A DNA stretch of 64,000 nucleotides, from contig NZ_JAVIWK010000001.1 in assembly GCF_034314165.1 (NCBI RefSeq), forward strand, positions 6,153,001 through 6,217,000. Reading direction: 5' to 3'. This document shows, piece by piece, positions 15,459-24,282 of this stretch. Source of the DNA: Pseudomonas sp. Bout1 (lineage in GTDB: Bacteria > Pseudomonadota > Gammaproteobacteria > Pseudomonadales > Pseudomonadaceae). The translations under genes and the position numbers were made by a program. Under the pieces are notes generated by a model, which worked only from the letters and a program-made list of their open reading frames with translations, was not told the origin of the DNA and ran no database searches. Positions within the stretch are counted from its first letter, which is position 1; the number at the start of each line of letters is the position of its first letter.

Positions 15459-17966
15459 TTACTTTCTTGGTTTGATCCGAGCCGTAGGTTCAGCGATCAA
15501 TGGATCATCCGGCCAGTAATGCTTGGGATACCGCCCCTTCAAATCCTTCTTCACCTCGGCATACGTACTGCGCCAGAAGTTCGCCAGATCCTGCGTCACC
15601 TGCACCGGGCGCCTTGCCGGTGACAACAGGTGCAGCTTGACCACCTGCCGCCCGCCGGCAATTCGTGGCGTATCCGCCAGCCCGAACAATTCCTGCAGGC
15701 GCACCGCCAGAATCGGCGGTTGCTCGCTGTAGTCCAGACGCACTGACGAGCCCGACGGCACCTTCAGATGATGCGGCGCCAACTCGTCCAGGCGCTGCGG
15801 CAACGGCCACGGCAGCAGGTTATGCAGGAAGCTCGCAATATCCAGATTGGCGAAATGGCTCAGGCGCGACACCTTGCCCAGGTAAGGCATCAACCAGTGT
15901 TCCAGGCTGGCGAGCAAGGTGCTGTCGCTGACATCTGGCCATTCACTGGCCTTGCCGGTATCCAGGTGACGCAGCAACATGACTCGCGCCTGCCATTGGC
16001 GCAGTTCCGGGGTCCAGGGCAGCAGTTCCAGGCCTTTGCGTCGTACCAGGTTGACCAGCGCCTGGCTGCGGGCGGACTCGTCGAGGCCGGTCAGCGGTTC
16101 GCGGCTGAGTACCAGCTCGCCGACCTTGCGCTGACGCTCGGCGCGCAGCACGCCTTCGCGCTCGTCCCAATCGAGTTGGTCGACATTGCGCACCTGTTCG
16201 GCCAGCACCGAATCAAACAGCGCCGGATCAAAATCCGCCGCGAGGTAGATCCGTTCTTCGCGCTGCCCCTGGCGGCTGCCCAAATCGGCAATCACCAGCC
16301 AGGGTTGTTTCATCAAACTGTCGGCTTCGGCGAACAGCGCCGCACGACCGTTGGCGAGACGGTATTCAGCCCCGCCGACACGCCGTTGCTGGGCAACACG
16401 GTCCGGGTAGGCCAGCGCCAGCAATGCACCCAGCCAACGCGGGTGATCAGGATCGGCAACCGGTTGCCCGGCCTTTGCTCTTAAGTAGCCACGGTATTGC
16501 CGGGCCAGTTGCTTGGCGCGCTGCACGCCACCTTGGGTGCCACGGGCCTTTTCTTCGCCGGATAACAGCGCCAGGCGGCTGTGCAGATCCGCACCGGCAC
16601 CGCGCAAGATATCGCGCTCACCCAGCAGTGCCGCGACATCACAGGCCATGTTCGCCAGGCCCAAATCCTGGCCACGCAGCAGCAAATGAGCGATGCGCGG
16701 ATGCGCCGGTAACCCGGCCATTTTCTGGCCGTGGGCAGTCAGCTTGGTGTCGTTCAAGGCGCCCAATCGCTCAAGCAAATCCTGAGCCTGTGCATAAGCG
16801 GCGGTGGGCGGTACGTCGAGCCACACCAACTGCGTGGGCGCCACGCCCCAGCGGCCCAATTGCAGGGCCATGCCTGCGAGATCTGCCGAGAGGATTTCCG
16901 CGCTGGAATACGCCGCCAGCCCTTCATGTTGGTCCTCGGACCACAACCGATAACACACGCCCGGCTCCAGGCGCCCTGCCCGGCCGGCACGCTGGGTGGC
17001 GCTGGCGCGGGAGATGCGCTGAGTGTCGAGACGGGTCATGCCGCTGCCCGGGTCAAAACGCGGGACCCGCGCCAGCCCGGCGTCGATCACTACGCGCACG
17101 CCGTTGATGGTCAGGCTGGTCTCGGCAATATTAGTGGCCAGCACCACTTTGCGCTGGCCGGCGGGCGCCGGGTCGATGGCGGCGCGTTGGGCGGCCAGGT
17201 CCAGTTCGCCATGCAACGGGCACAGCAGCACATTGGTGTTACTACCCAAGGCGTCAGCCAATTGCTGATTGACCCGACGAATCTCGGCCTGCCCCGGCAG
17301 GAATACCAGCACACTGCCGGTTTCATCGTTCAGGGCTTCAAGGATGGTCTGCACCAACCGTGGCTCGATAAATCCGCCAGGCTGAAACGGCCGCCCCCAG
17401 CGCATCTGCACCGGGTACATGCGCCCTTCGCTGCGCAGGATCGGTGCGTCGTCCAGCAGGCTGGCCAGGCGCTCGCCTTCCAGGGTGGCGGACATCAGCA
17501 GGATTTTCAGCGGCTGCTCGTCGCGAAACAGGTCCCGACCGTTCAGGCTCAGGGCCAGCGCCAGATCGGCGTCCAGGCTGCGCTCGTGGAACTCGTCGAA
17601 GATCAACAAGCCCACGCCATCCAGCGCCGGGTCATCCTGCAAGCGGCGGGTGAGGATGCCTTCGGTGACCACTTCAATACGGGTGTTGGGGCCGACTTTA
17701 CTGTCCAGGCGAATGCGGTAGCCGACGGTTTCGCCGACCTTTTCCCCCAGTTCGCTGGCCAGTCTTTCTGCCGCGGCGCGGGCGGCCAGGCGTCGGGGTT
17801 CGAGCATCAGGATGGTCTGCCCGGCCAGCCAGGGTTCATTCAATAGCGCCAACGGCACCCGTGTGGTTTTACCGGCGCCGGGCGGTGCTTCGAGCACGGC
17901 CTCATGGCGCCTCGCCAAGGCGTCACGCAGGGCGGGTAAAACATCATCGATTGGCAACGAATTCAT
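15459..17966 (-). CDS. hrpB: ATP-dependent helicase HrpB
   Basis: 835 residues, the usual size of the DEAH-box helicase HrpB. The Walker A motif is APPGAGKTTRVP near residue 30, motif II is FDEFHERSLD (DEFH variant), motif III is MSATLEG, and the C-terminal helicase half has LATNIAETSLTI and QRAGRAGR. The HrpB C-terminal domain follows, ending YPKHYWPDDPLIAEPTARIKP. It unwinds RNA or RNA-DNA structures; in vivo targets are poorly known. The ATG at 17966 precedes the conserved MNSLPIDDVLPAL; earlier codons to 18035 read into the intergenic gap. Single gene. Confidence 0.95.
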   Translation of the reverse strand: MNSLPIDDVLPALRDALARRHEAVLEAPPGAGKTTRVPLALLNEPWLAGQTILMLEPRRLAARAAAERLASELGEKVGETVGYRIRLDSKVGPNTRIEVVTEGILTRRLQDDPALDGVGLLIFDEFHERSLDADLALALSLNGRDLFRDEQPLKILLMSATLEGERLASLLDDAPILRSEGRMYPVQMRWGRPFQPGGFIEPRLVQTILEALNDETGSVLVFLPGQAEIRRVNQQLADALGSNTNVLLCPLHGELDLAAQRAAIDPAPAGQRKVVLATNIAETSLTINGVRVVIDAGLARVPRFDPGSGMTRLDTQRISRASATQRAGRAGRLEPGVCYRLWSEDQHEGLAAYSSAEILSADLAGMALQLGRWGVAPTQLVWLDVPPTAAYAQAQDLLERLGALNDTKLTAHGQKMAGLPAHPRIAHLLLRGQDLGLANMACDVAALLGERDILRGAGADLHSRLALLSGEEKARGTQGGVQRAKQLARQYRGYLRAKAGQPVADPDHPRWLGALLALAYPDRVAQQRRVGGAEYRLANGRAALFAEADSLMKQPWLVIADLGSRQGQREERIYLAADFDPALFDSVLAEQVRNVDQLDWDEREGVLRAERQRKVGELVLSREPLTGLDESARSQALVNLVRRKGLELLPWTPELRQWQARVMLLRHLDTGKASEWPDVSDSTLLASLEHWLMPYLGKVSRLSHFANLDIASFLHNLLPWPLPQRLDELAPHHLKVPSGSSVRLDYSEQPPILAVRLQELFGLADTPRIAGGRQVVKLHLLSPARRPVQVTQDLANFWRSTYAEVKKDLKGRYPKHYWPDDPLIAEPTARIKPRK

Positions 17967-18143
17967 ACTGGCTCCAAAGCAGAGCGGCGAGTATAACGGC
18001 GAACTGCCGGGTGTCGGTGGTGGTCTCAACGACACGGCCCCGTCCTGACTGGAATGCGGTCAAAGGTGGGAGCTCCCACCGTTGATCATCGTCGCCTTGT
18101 AGACTGGCTTATAGTCACTTTCATTATGTTCAAGGAGAGTCCC

Positions 18144-18563
18144 ATGCGTGTTGCTTCCCGTATCATCGGCGGTGTTCTGGCCGTCACCCTGTTAAGCCAG
18201 TTGACGGCGTGCGGTTCGATTTTCTACCCCGACCGCCGTGGCCAGATCGACGGCAAGATCGACCCGGCAATTGCCGTGCTCGATGCGGTCGGCCTGCTGT
18301 TCTACGTGATCCCGGGCCTGATCGCCTTTGGTGTCGACTTCGCCACCGGCGCGATTTACTTCGAGCCCGGCAAGACCGCCCAGGTGGCCCCGGAAAAACT
18401 CCAGCAAGCCATCGGCGCCGACGGCAAGGTCGATAACGCCAAGCTGCAAACCATCATCCAGAAAGAAACCGGGCGTAACCTGCCGCTGGACGACCCGCGC
18501 ATGATCCAGTTCAAGGGCAGCGTGCAACAACTCGCCTCCCTGGGCCTGCAACCCGCTGCATAA
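18144..18563 (+). CDS. conserved lipoprotein
   Basis: 139 residues. The ATG is preceded by AAGGAGAG at ideal spacing. The lipobox is LTAC with the acylated Cys23, followed by GSIFYPDRRGQ. A central hydrophobic stretch (AVLDAVGLLFYVIPGLIAFGVDFATGA) could be a membrane segment, and a charged C-terminal part carries KTAQVAPEKLQQAIG. I recognise this as a conserved Pseudomonas lipoprotein sometimes mislabelled polyribonucleotide nucleotidyltransferase in databases, but it has no such domain. Its stop is 15 bases from the fieF start, so the two are probably co-transcribed. Confidence 0.8.
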   Translation: MRVASRIIGGVLAVTLLSQLTACGSIFYPDRRGQIDGKIDPAIAVLDAVGLLFYVIPGLIAFGVDFATGAIYFEPGKTAQVAPEKLQQAIGADGKVDNAKLQTIIQKETGRNLPLDDPRMIQFKGSVQQLASLGLQPAA

Positions 18564-18578
18564 GGACTGACCCGCCCC

Positions 18579-19472
18579 ATGACCACCAGTCCCGAACACG
18601 CCCGGCTGTTGCGCCTGGCCACCCGTGCTTCCGTCGGCGTGGCCTGTGTGCTGATTGTGACCAAGGCCATCGCCTGGTGGCTCAGTGGCTCGGTGAGCAT
18701 GCTCGCCGGGTTGACCGACTCGCTGCTCGACGGCGTCACCTCGCTGCTCAACCTGCTGGCCGTGCACTACGCACTGCGCCCGGCGGATGACGATCACCGT
18801 TATGGCCACGGCAAGGCAGAATCCCTGTCAGGCATGGCCCAGGCACTGTTTATCGCCGGCAGTGCGGTGCTGATCGCGTTCCAGGCCTTTCAGCGCTTGC
18901 AGCATCCGGAGCCGGTGGGCGCGCCGTGGTTGAGCATCGGGGTGATCATTCTGTCCCTGGCGCTGACGGCAGCGTTGCTGATCCTGCAATACCGGGTGAT
19001 CCGCGAAACCGGCTCGAACGCCATCCGCGCCGATTCGCTGCACTACCGCTCAGACATGATGCTCAATGGCAGCATCCTGGTGGCACTGGTGCTGGCGGCG
19101 TTTGGTTTTCATCAGGTCGACGCGTGGTTCGGCCTGGGCATCGCGGCCTACATTTTGTGGAGTGCGATCCAGATCGCCCGGGAAAGCTTTTCGGTGTTGA
19201 TGGATGAGGAACTGCCGCCGGATGTCAGCCAGCACATGTTGGAGTTGGCGTGCAGTGTGCCCGGCGTGCTGGGCGCGCATGACTTGCGCACGCGGATTTC
19301 CGGCAGCCACTGGTTTGTGCAGTTGCACCTGGAATTGCCGGGGGAATTGAGTTTGTCGGTGGCCCATGGCATCAGCGACCAGGCCGCCGATGCCATCCAC
19401 AAAGCCTACCCGCGAGCCGAAGTGCTGGTGCACGCCGACCCGCAGGAAGTGGTCAAGGGGGCGAAGGCCTAA
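18579..19472 (+). CDS. fieF: cation diffusion facilitator (ferrous iron/zinc efflux)
   Basis: 297 residues, six membrane helices plus a C-terminal cytoplasmic domain, as in FieF/YiiP. The metal site is DSLLD (Asp47, Asp51) on helix 2 with its partner pair His/Asp in SLHYRSDMML on helix 5. A histidine-containing loop DDDHRYGHGKAE lies between helices. The C-terminal domain has HDLRTRISG and late histidines for dimer metal sites. It exports divalent cations by proton antiport. Its last four bases overlap the stop of the convergent envelope-protein gene. Confidence 0.93.
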   Translation: MTTSPEHARLLRLATRASVGVACVLIVTKAIAWWLSGSVSMLAGLTDSLLDGVTSLLNLLAVHYALRPADDDHRYGHGKAESLSGMAQALFIAGSAVLIAFQAFQRLQHPEPVGAPWLSIGVIILSLALTAALLILQYRVIRETGSNAIRADSLHYRSDMMLNGSILVALVLAAFGFHQVDAWFGLGIAAYILWSAIQIARESFSVLMDEELPPDVSQHMLELACSVPGVLGAHDLRTRISGSHWFVQLHLELPGELSLSVAHGISDQAADAIHKAYPRAEVLVHADPQEVVKGAKA

Positions 19473-20611
19473 TACTGCACCTGATACCCGCGGCTGCTCA
19501 GGCAGTTGCCCTGGGCCTGGCGGTAGGTTTGCACCACAGCCGGGTCTGGGGCGTAGGTGACGGTACGTGGGTCAAAACCACTTTGTTGCACGGCCCAGCG
19601 ATAGCAGTCATAGCCGTCCTGCTGCACTTGCGCCGGTGACTGGCCGTTGGCCGGGTAAGCCACCACGTCGTAACCATTGCCCTGAGGCACCGGCTGGGGT
19701 GCTGGTGCGGCCGGTGGTGGCTGCACCACCACGTACTGCTGGCTGGTTTCTTCGTAGGTGTAATAGGCGCCGGCGGCGAGGAAAAACAGCGCGCTCCCTA
19801 CCCACACTTCCCGGGCGTAGTCCGGCAGGTATTGCACGCGAATCCCGTAAGGTGGCGCCACTACGACGTAGCGCGGGCCTTGTGGGCGGTACCAATAGCC
19901 ACCCGAGAAGAAGTAGTCCTGGCCACGATACGGCACGCGGTAGTCGCGGTCTGGGAAGCGGTCGACGGTGTAACCCGGACGGTATTGCGGGCCAGGGCCC
20001 CAGCCATTGCCGTGCCCATCGGGGCGGCCTGGCCAGCGGTGATCATTGGGATGGTTGTTGCCACCGCCGTTGCCGCCATTAAACCCGGGCCGGCCGGGAC
20101 CACCTTGGCCACCCTGGCCGCCATTGCCGGCTTGCCAATGCTGGTTGCCGTCGTTGCGACGCGGAATGTCCTGGTAGTTGCCTGGACGGGGTTCCTGGGT
20201 CTGGCGCACGGTATCCGGGCGACCCTGTATCGGCAGGTTATTGGCCGGTTGCGGTTGAGGCGCCGGGTGCGGCGGTTGCTGTGGGCTGCCCTGCGGATGA
20301 CCTTGCCACTGGCCACCCCCATTCGGGCGCTCGGCGTTCTGATTCTGTGGCCGTGGCTGATTGTTTTCGAAATGCTGGTTCTGCACGCGTGGCTGATTGT
20401 TCTCCGGGCGAGGAGCTTCAGGACGCGGTTGATTATTTTGCGGGCGAGGCTGGTTGTTCTGCGGCCGCGGCTGATTATTTCCCGGATGCCCTTCCGGGCC
20501 TTTTTCATGCTGGCCACCGCCTTCAGGGCGTGGCTGTTCGTCGGCCATCACTTGCGCACCAACGGTTACCATCAGCAAACCAACACCTGCCAAACGCCAG
20601 ATGCGCTTCAT
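19469..20611 (-). CDS. secreted, Pro/Gln/Asn-repeat protein with C-terminal DUF6515-like domain
   Basis: 380 residues from the ATG at 20611, which has AGGA 6 bases upstream; a GTG four codons earlier is less likely. A signal peptide ends at QVMA before DEQPRP. Residues ~25-110 are tandem repeats of about seven residues built on NNQPRPQ and variants, then a Gly/Pro/His-rich region (GGNGGQGGQGGPGRPG), then a more ordered C-terminal half (GQDYFFSGGYWYRPQGPRYVVVAPP, AREVWVGSALFFLAAGAYY). The C-terminal two-thirds match the DUF6515 type of envelope proteins. The repeat region could be variable in length. Function unknown; probably periplasmic or outer-membrane associated. Confidence 0.78.
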   Translation of the reverse strand: MKRIWRLAGVGLLMVTVGAQVMADEQPRPEGGGQHEKGPEGHPGNNQPRPQNNQPRPQNNQPRPEAPRPENNQPRVQNQHFENNQPRPQNQNAERPNGGGQWQGHPQGSPQQPPHPAPQPQPANNLPIQGRPDTVRQTQEPRPGNYQDIPRRNDGNQHWQAGNGGQGGQGGPGRPGFNGGNGGGNNHPNDHRWPGRPDGHGNGWGPGPQYRPGYTVDRFPDRDYRVPYRGQDYFFSGGYWYRPQGPRYVVVAPPYGIRVQYLPDYAREVWVGSALFFLAAGAYYTYEETSQQYVVVQPPPAAPAPQPVPQGNGYDVVAYPANGQSPAQVQQDGYDCYRWAVQQSGFDPRTVTYAPDPAVVQTYRQAQGNCLSSRGYQVQY

Positions 20612-20710
20612 GCTATTCCTCACTGCGGATTAGGGCCTACACGTAAGACTGGAAAACCGCGGCCCGGTTCTGCGACAGGTTATCAGTCACGAGAACTATT
20701 TTCGCAGGCA

Positions 20711-20741
20711 ATAAAAAGGGGCGACCCGTCGGTCGCCCCTT
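20711..20741 (-). terminator. leftward intrinsic terminator with no upstream gene
   Basis: A perfect 11-bp stem (AAGGGGCGACC / GGTCGCCCCTT) with a 4-base loop lies at 20716-20741. Read leftward, the 3' arm runs into TTTTTATTG. This is one of the clearest intrinsic terminators in the window, yet nothing coding ends before it on this strand. Confidence 0.75.
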
Positions 20742-20940
20742 GAGAACTTCGTCCTGGCTCAACGCTTTTGACGTTGGCTCACCTCACGCCGTCTTGTGGA
20801 CAGTGTGCAGCCCGGGGGCCGGGGCAACCCTGTGGGGTTGGCGGCCGCAGCCGGCGGTATGAGCGGGCTGCAGTGGACTGTATGTCCGGGCGGTGATTCT
20901 GTTGATAACTTTACGCCCCGGCCTCGGGCAGAGGATTGCG
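20711..20940 (-). ncRNA. candidate small RNA (or long leader) upstream of the repeat-protein gene
   Basis: The 414 bp between the repeat-protein start and the Lrp-type gene hold no convincing open frame, yet they end leftward in a strong intrinsic terminator. Inside, read leftward, are further GC-rich hairpins, such as CAACG ... CGTTG near 20758-20774 and GGCCGGGG / CCCCGGCC-type pairs around 20820. A transcript starting near the shared promoter region at about 20940-20990 would be roughly 230-280 nt. The 5' end is a guess; no known family is recognised. Confidence 0.35.
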
Positions 20941-20943
20941 AAG

Positions 20944-20993
20944 ATTGCGTCAATAAACAGTGCTTGCGCAATTTTTAACCCTGGATAGATAAT
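20944..20993 (+). promoter_or_regulatory. putative promoter and operator dyad of the Lrp-type gene
   Basis: TTGCGC (20964-20969), an 18-base spacer and GATAAT (20988-20993) form a plausible sigma-70 promoter about 32 bases before the ATG. A dyad ATTGCG-N17-CGCAAT (20944-20972) overlaps the -35 element, the position expected for autoregulation by an Lrp-type dimer. Confidence 0.45.
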
Positions 20994-21025
20994 TCGCCGC
21001 AATAGTTACGACAAAGGCCAGCCCC

Positions 21026-21505
21026 ATGAGCAAGCTTGACCGATACGACCTGAGTATTTTGGCAGAATTGCAGCGCGACGCGAGGATCTCCAACCAGGAG
21101 TTGGCCGAGCGCATCGGCCTGTCGCCTTCGCCGTGCTCGCGCCGGGTCAAGCAATTGGAAGACGACGGCTACATTGCCCGCCAGGTTGCCTTGCTCGACC
21201 GCAAGATGCTCGGCCTGAGTCTCACGGCGTACGTGCTGATCGGCATGGACCGACACACCCCCGAGCGTTTCGAGAATTTCGAAGCGGCCATCCGCACCTT
21301 GCCGCAAGTACTGGAGTGCAGTTTGGTGACCGGGATGGACGCTGACTATCAACTGAAAGTGGTGGTGCCAGACATGGACCACTATCAGAAACTGCTGCTG
21401 GGCCACCTGACCCGCATCGAAGGCGTCACCAGCGTGCGCTCAAGCTTTGTGCTGAACCAGGTACTCAACAGCACCGAATTGCCGCTGACCCACCTGCGTA
21501 CTTAA
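21026..21505 (+). CDS. Lrp/AsnC-family transcriptional regulator
   Basis: 159 residues. The DNA-binding N-terminus shows KLDRYDLSILAELQRDAR, SNQELAERIGLSPSPCSRRVKQLE, a classical Lrp helix-turn-helix. The RAM domain follows with ECSLVTGMDADYQLKVVV and the typical C-terminal GVTSVRSSFVLNQVLNSTELPL. It is closer to the Lrp/BkdR type than the other Lrp-family regulator in this window. It is transcribed away from the candidate small-RNA region and may regulate itself through the dyad in its promoter. Effector likely an amino acid. Confidence 0.92.
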   Translation: MSKLDRYDLSILAELQRDARISNQELAERIGLSPSPCSRRVKQLEDDGYIARQVALLDRKMLGLSLTAYVLIGMDRHTPERFENFEAAIRTLPQVLECSLVTGMDADYQLKVVVPDMDHYQKLLLGHLTRIEGVTSVRSSFVLNQVLNSTELPLTHLRT

Positions 21506-21523
21506 GGCTAGCGCCGAACAAAT

Positions 21524-21608
21524 GTGGGAGCTGGCTTGCCTGCGAGGCAAACGACTCGGTCTTGCAGAGACACCGAGGTGATGCAATCGCAGGCAAGCCA
21601 GCGCCCAC
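21524..21608. repeat. REP pair, GTGGGAGCTGGCTTGCCTGCGA class
   Basis: Two arms face each other; the inner stem is ACTCGGT / ACCGAGG. The right arm has a variant end (CAGCGCCCAC). Confidence 0.85.
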
Positions 21609-21683
21609 AGACCGACGCAGGTCAATGTCGCGCCGATTGCCCTGGCGTATAATCGGCGCCCTGCCCCAGCCGGAAACGACCCG

Positions 21684-21902
21684 ATGAACTCGATTGATCC
21701 TGCCGTGTTTGAAGAATGGATGATGACCGGTCTGGTCAGCCTCCTGATCATTTTCATGGGCTTTATCGTCTGGGACCTGGCGAAGAAATCCAAGGCCGGG
21801 CGCTTCGGCTCGATGATCCTGTTCTTCGTGCTGGGCCTGGGCGTCGCTGCGTTTATCATCAAGAGTGTGGTAATCGGCCTGATCGAGTCCGGCGCCTTAT
21901 AA
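21684..21902 (+). CDS. DUF2788 small membrane protein
   Basis: 72 residues with two membrane helices: [18 protein letters not shown] (about 16-33) and [23 protein letters not shown] (about 41-63), separated by KKSKAGR. This matches the DUF2788 family, small inner-membrane proteins of unknown function in Pseudomonas and relatives. The ATG follows AAACGACCCG with a weak ribosome site. The last six bases overlap the end of the convergent rluE. Confidence 0.88.
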   Translation: MNSIDPAVFEEWMMTGLVSLLIIFMGFIVWDLAKKSKAGRFGSMILFFVLGLGVAAFIIKSVVIGLIESGAL

Positions 21903-22538
21903 GCGCGCCGGCACTTCCTTCCATTGGCCCTGGTCGAGGCCGTCGATCGACCAGTCACCAATGCGTACCCGCACCAGCCGCAGCGTCGGCAAGCCCACTG
22001 CCGCGGTCATGCGCCGCACCTGGCGGTTACGCCCTTCACGAATCACCAGTTCCAGCCAGTGGGTCGGCACGCTTTTGCGAAACCGCACCGGCGGGTTGCG
22101 CGGCCACAGTTGCGGCTCGTCCAGTTGCCGGGCTTCGGCGGGCAGGGTCATGCCGTCGTTGAGTTGCACACCATCGCGCAGGCGTTGCAGCTGCTCCTCG
22201 GTCGGCTCGCCTTCCACCTGCACCCAGTAGGTTTTCGCCAGCTTGTGCTTGGGGTCGGCGATGCGCGCCTGCAACTGGCCGTCGTTGGTCAGTAGCAACA
22301 AACCTTCACTGTCACGGTCCAGGCGCCCGGCCGGGTAGATACCGGGGATGTCGATGAAATCCTTGAGAGTCGCCCGCCCGCCTTCGTCGCTGAACTGGGT
22401 CAGCACATCGAAGGGTTTATTGAACAGGATCAACTTGGGCTCGGCCGGTGGCGCCTTGGCGACACGACGCGGGGCTGACGAGGTTTGCGGACTTTTCACA
22501 CCAGGGCGGTGGGAAGCGGGACGGGCAGGACGGGACAT
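21897..22538 (-). CDS. rluE: 23S rRNA pseudouridine(2457) synthase
   Basis: 213 residues. A basic, low-complexity N-terminal tail of ~30 residues precedes the RsuA/RluE catalytic domain: [15 protein letters not shown], then [17 protein letters not shown] with the catalytic Asp, [11 protein letters not shown], and the C-terminal [28 protein letters not shown]. There is no S4 domain, which fits RluE rather than RsuA, RluB or RluF. It converts U2457 (E. coli numbering) of 23S rRNA to pseudouridine. Start at [10 protein letters not shown]; an upstream in-frame start to 22571 is unlikely. Confidence 0.9.
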   Translation of the reverse strand: MSRPARPASHRPGVKSPQTSSAPRRVAKAPPAEPKLILFNKPFDVLTQFSDEGGRATLKDFIDIPGIYPAGRLDRDSEGLLLLTNDGQLQARIADPKHKLAKTYWVQVEGEPTEEQLQRLRDGVQLNDGMTLPAEARQLDEPQLWPRNPPVRFRKSVPTHWLELVIREGRNRQVRRMTAAVGLPTLRLVRVRIGDWSIDGLDQGQWKEVPARL

Positions 22539-22609
22539 GGCAAAGGAACATCTAACGGTCAGGACCGACAATGCTAGTGGCCTGACCGTTAAATAACCAT
22601 CCCAACCGT

Positions 22610-24082
22610 TTAGCGGAACGGCGGCTCGTCGAAGCTGCGCAGTTTGCGCGAGTGCAGCGAGTTGAGTTCGGTGCGCAACAGGTCCACCGCCTCGATACCG
22701 ATCTTCAAGTGCTGGCTGACCGCACGCTCATAGAAGGCGTTGGCCGAACCCGGCAACTTGATCTCGCTGTGCAACGGTTTGTCCGACACACACAGCAGCG
22801 TGCCGTACGGCACCCGCAGGCGGTAGCCCTGGGCGGCGATGGTGCCGCTTTCCATGTCCACCGCCACAGCGCGGGACAGGTTGATCAGCGGCCGTTCCTG
22901 AGCCCAGCGCAGTTCCCAGTTGCGGTCGTCGTAGGTCAACACGGTGCCGGTGCGCAGGCGTTTTTTCAGCTCTTCGCCCTTCTCGCCGGTGACATTGGCC
23001 GCTGCCTGCTGCAAGGCCATCTGCACTTCGGCCAGGGCCGGGATCGGGATGTTCGGCGGCACCACGCGGTCAAGAATCCCGTCGCGACGCATGTACGCGT
23101 GAGCCAGCACGTAGTCGCCTATGGTCTGGGACTGGCGCAAGCCGCCGCAGTGGCCAATCATCAGCCAGCAATGCGGGCGCAATACGGCCAGGTGATCAGT
23201 GATGTTCTTGGCGTTGGACGGGCCCACGCCGATGTTCACCAAGGTCACACCGTGGCCGTCGCTGGCCTGCAAGTGGTAGGCCGGCATCTGGTAACGGTGC
23301 CAGACCACGCCTGCGGCGATGGCAGACGCTTCGCCGTGGTCCATGCTCTTGTCGATGATCACATTGCCCGGCAGCACCATGCGAATAAAGCGCGGGTCAC
23401 TGCGCAGCTGTTCCAGGCCATGCACGATGAACTGGTCAACGTAGCGGTGGTAGTTGGTCAGCAGGATCCACGGCTGCACATGGCGCCAGTCGCTGCCGGT
23501 GTAGTGCACTAGGCGGCGCAGGGAGAAGTCGACGCGGGCGGCGTCGAACAGTGCCAATGGCAGCGGATCGGTGTTTTCCCAGTCGTAGAGACCATCGGCG
23601 ATGCCATCGGTGGCAGCCGACAGGTCGGTACTCGGAAATACCCGCGCCAGCGTGGCGGCGGTCACACCGGAGCCGGCGAGTTCGTCGCCCTGCTCAACCA
23701 CGTACGGGTAAGGAATATTCTGCTGGCTGACGCCCACTTCCACCGTCACGGTGAAGTCGTGCATCAACGGCACCAGTTGCTCCAGCAGGTATTTGCGGAA
23801 GGCTGACGGATGAGTGACGGTGACGCTGTAGGTCCCCGGCAACTGGACCTTGGCGTACGCCCGCGTGGTCTGTGGGACTTCGCCCTGCACCAGGTAGGTC
23901 AGGCGAAGTTCCGGGTAGCGAAACATCGCGCGTTGTTCGGCATCGGGTTCGACGCGGTCTTTGAGGTAGCGCTTGAGGGCTTGATTGAGCGCGCCGGTAG
24001 CACGCTCATGGAGAGCCGCCAGCCGATCCACGGCTTCTTCGGCGGTTTGAACGACAACAAAAGCTTCGGTCACGGTAAGCAT
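22610..24082 (-). CDS. amn: AMP nucleosidase
   Basis: 490 residues, the size of the two-domain AMP nucleosidase. It cleaves AMP to adenine and ribose-5-phosphate in purine salvage and control of the adenylate pool. The N-terminal regulatory domain includes [16 protein letters not shown] and [10 protein letters not shown]. The C-terminal phosphorylase-like catalytic domain has [47 protein letters not shown] and the closing [17 protein letters not shown]. The start is uncertain: [10 protein letters not shown] at 24082 is used, but the in-frame ATG at 24109 is also possible. Single gene followed by rluE on the same strand after 71 bases. Confidence 0.93.
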   Translation of the reverse strand: MLTVTEAFVVVQTAEEAVDRLAALHERATGALNQALKRYLKDRVEPDAEQRAMFRYPELRLTYLVQGEVPQTTRAYAKVQLPGTYSVTVTHPSAFRKYLLEQLVPLMHDFTVTVEVGVSQQNIPYPYVVEQGDELAGSGVTAATLARVFPSTDLSAATDGIADGLYDWENTDPLPLALFDAARVDFSLRRLVHYTGSDWRHVQPWILLTNYHRYVDQFIVHGLEQLRSDPRFIRMVLPGNVIIDKSMDHGEASAIAAGVVWHRYQMPAYHLQASDGHGVTLVNIGVGPSNAKNITDHLAVLRPHCWLMIGHCGGLRQSQTIGDYVLAHAYMRRDGILDRVVPPNIPIPALAEVQMALQQAAANVTGEKGEELKKRLRTGTVLTYDDRNWELRWAQERPLINLSRAVAVDMESGTIAAQGYRLRVPYGTLLCVSDKPLHSEIKLPGSANAFYERAVSQHLKIGIEAVDLLRTELNSLHSRKLRSFDEPPFR

Positions 24083-24177
24083 CCTGTGTTCTGACTTGCA
24101 GGCCTTCATCTTGCCTGTATCCCTGGCGCACTGGAACACCGGAATTGGAATGCGCCTGCAAGAACCCTGCATTCCCT

Positions 24178-24264
24178 GTGGGAGCTGGCTTGCCTGCGAT
24201 GGCGGTCTGCCTATTGCATTGATGCCAGCTGGCCCACCGCTATCGCAGCCAAGCCAGCTCCCAC
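24178..24264. repeat. REP pair, GTGGGAGCTGGCTTGCCTGCGAT class
   Basis: Two arms face each other between the amn and aidB genes; the right arm reads ATCGCAGCCAAGCCAGCTCC, missing one base relative to the consensus. Confidence 0.85.
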
Positions 24265-24282
24265 ATTTTTGACCGCGTTTAT

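Noticed and set aside
20796..20978. 60-codon open frame in the candidate small-RNA region
   Set aside because: Starts in a GC-rich hairpin, no ribosome site, composition unlike neighbours and it lies opposite to the terminator direction.
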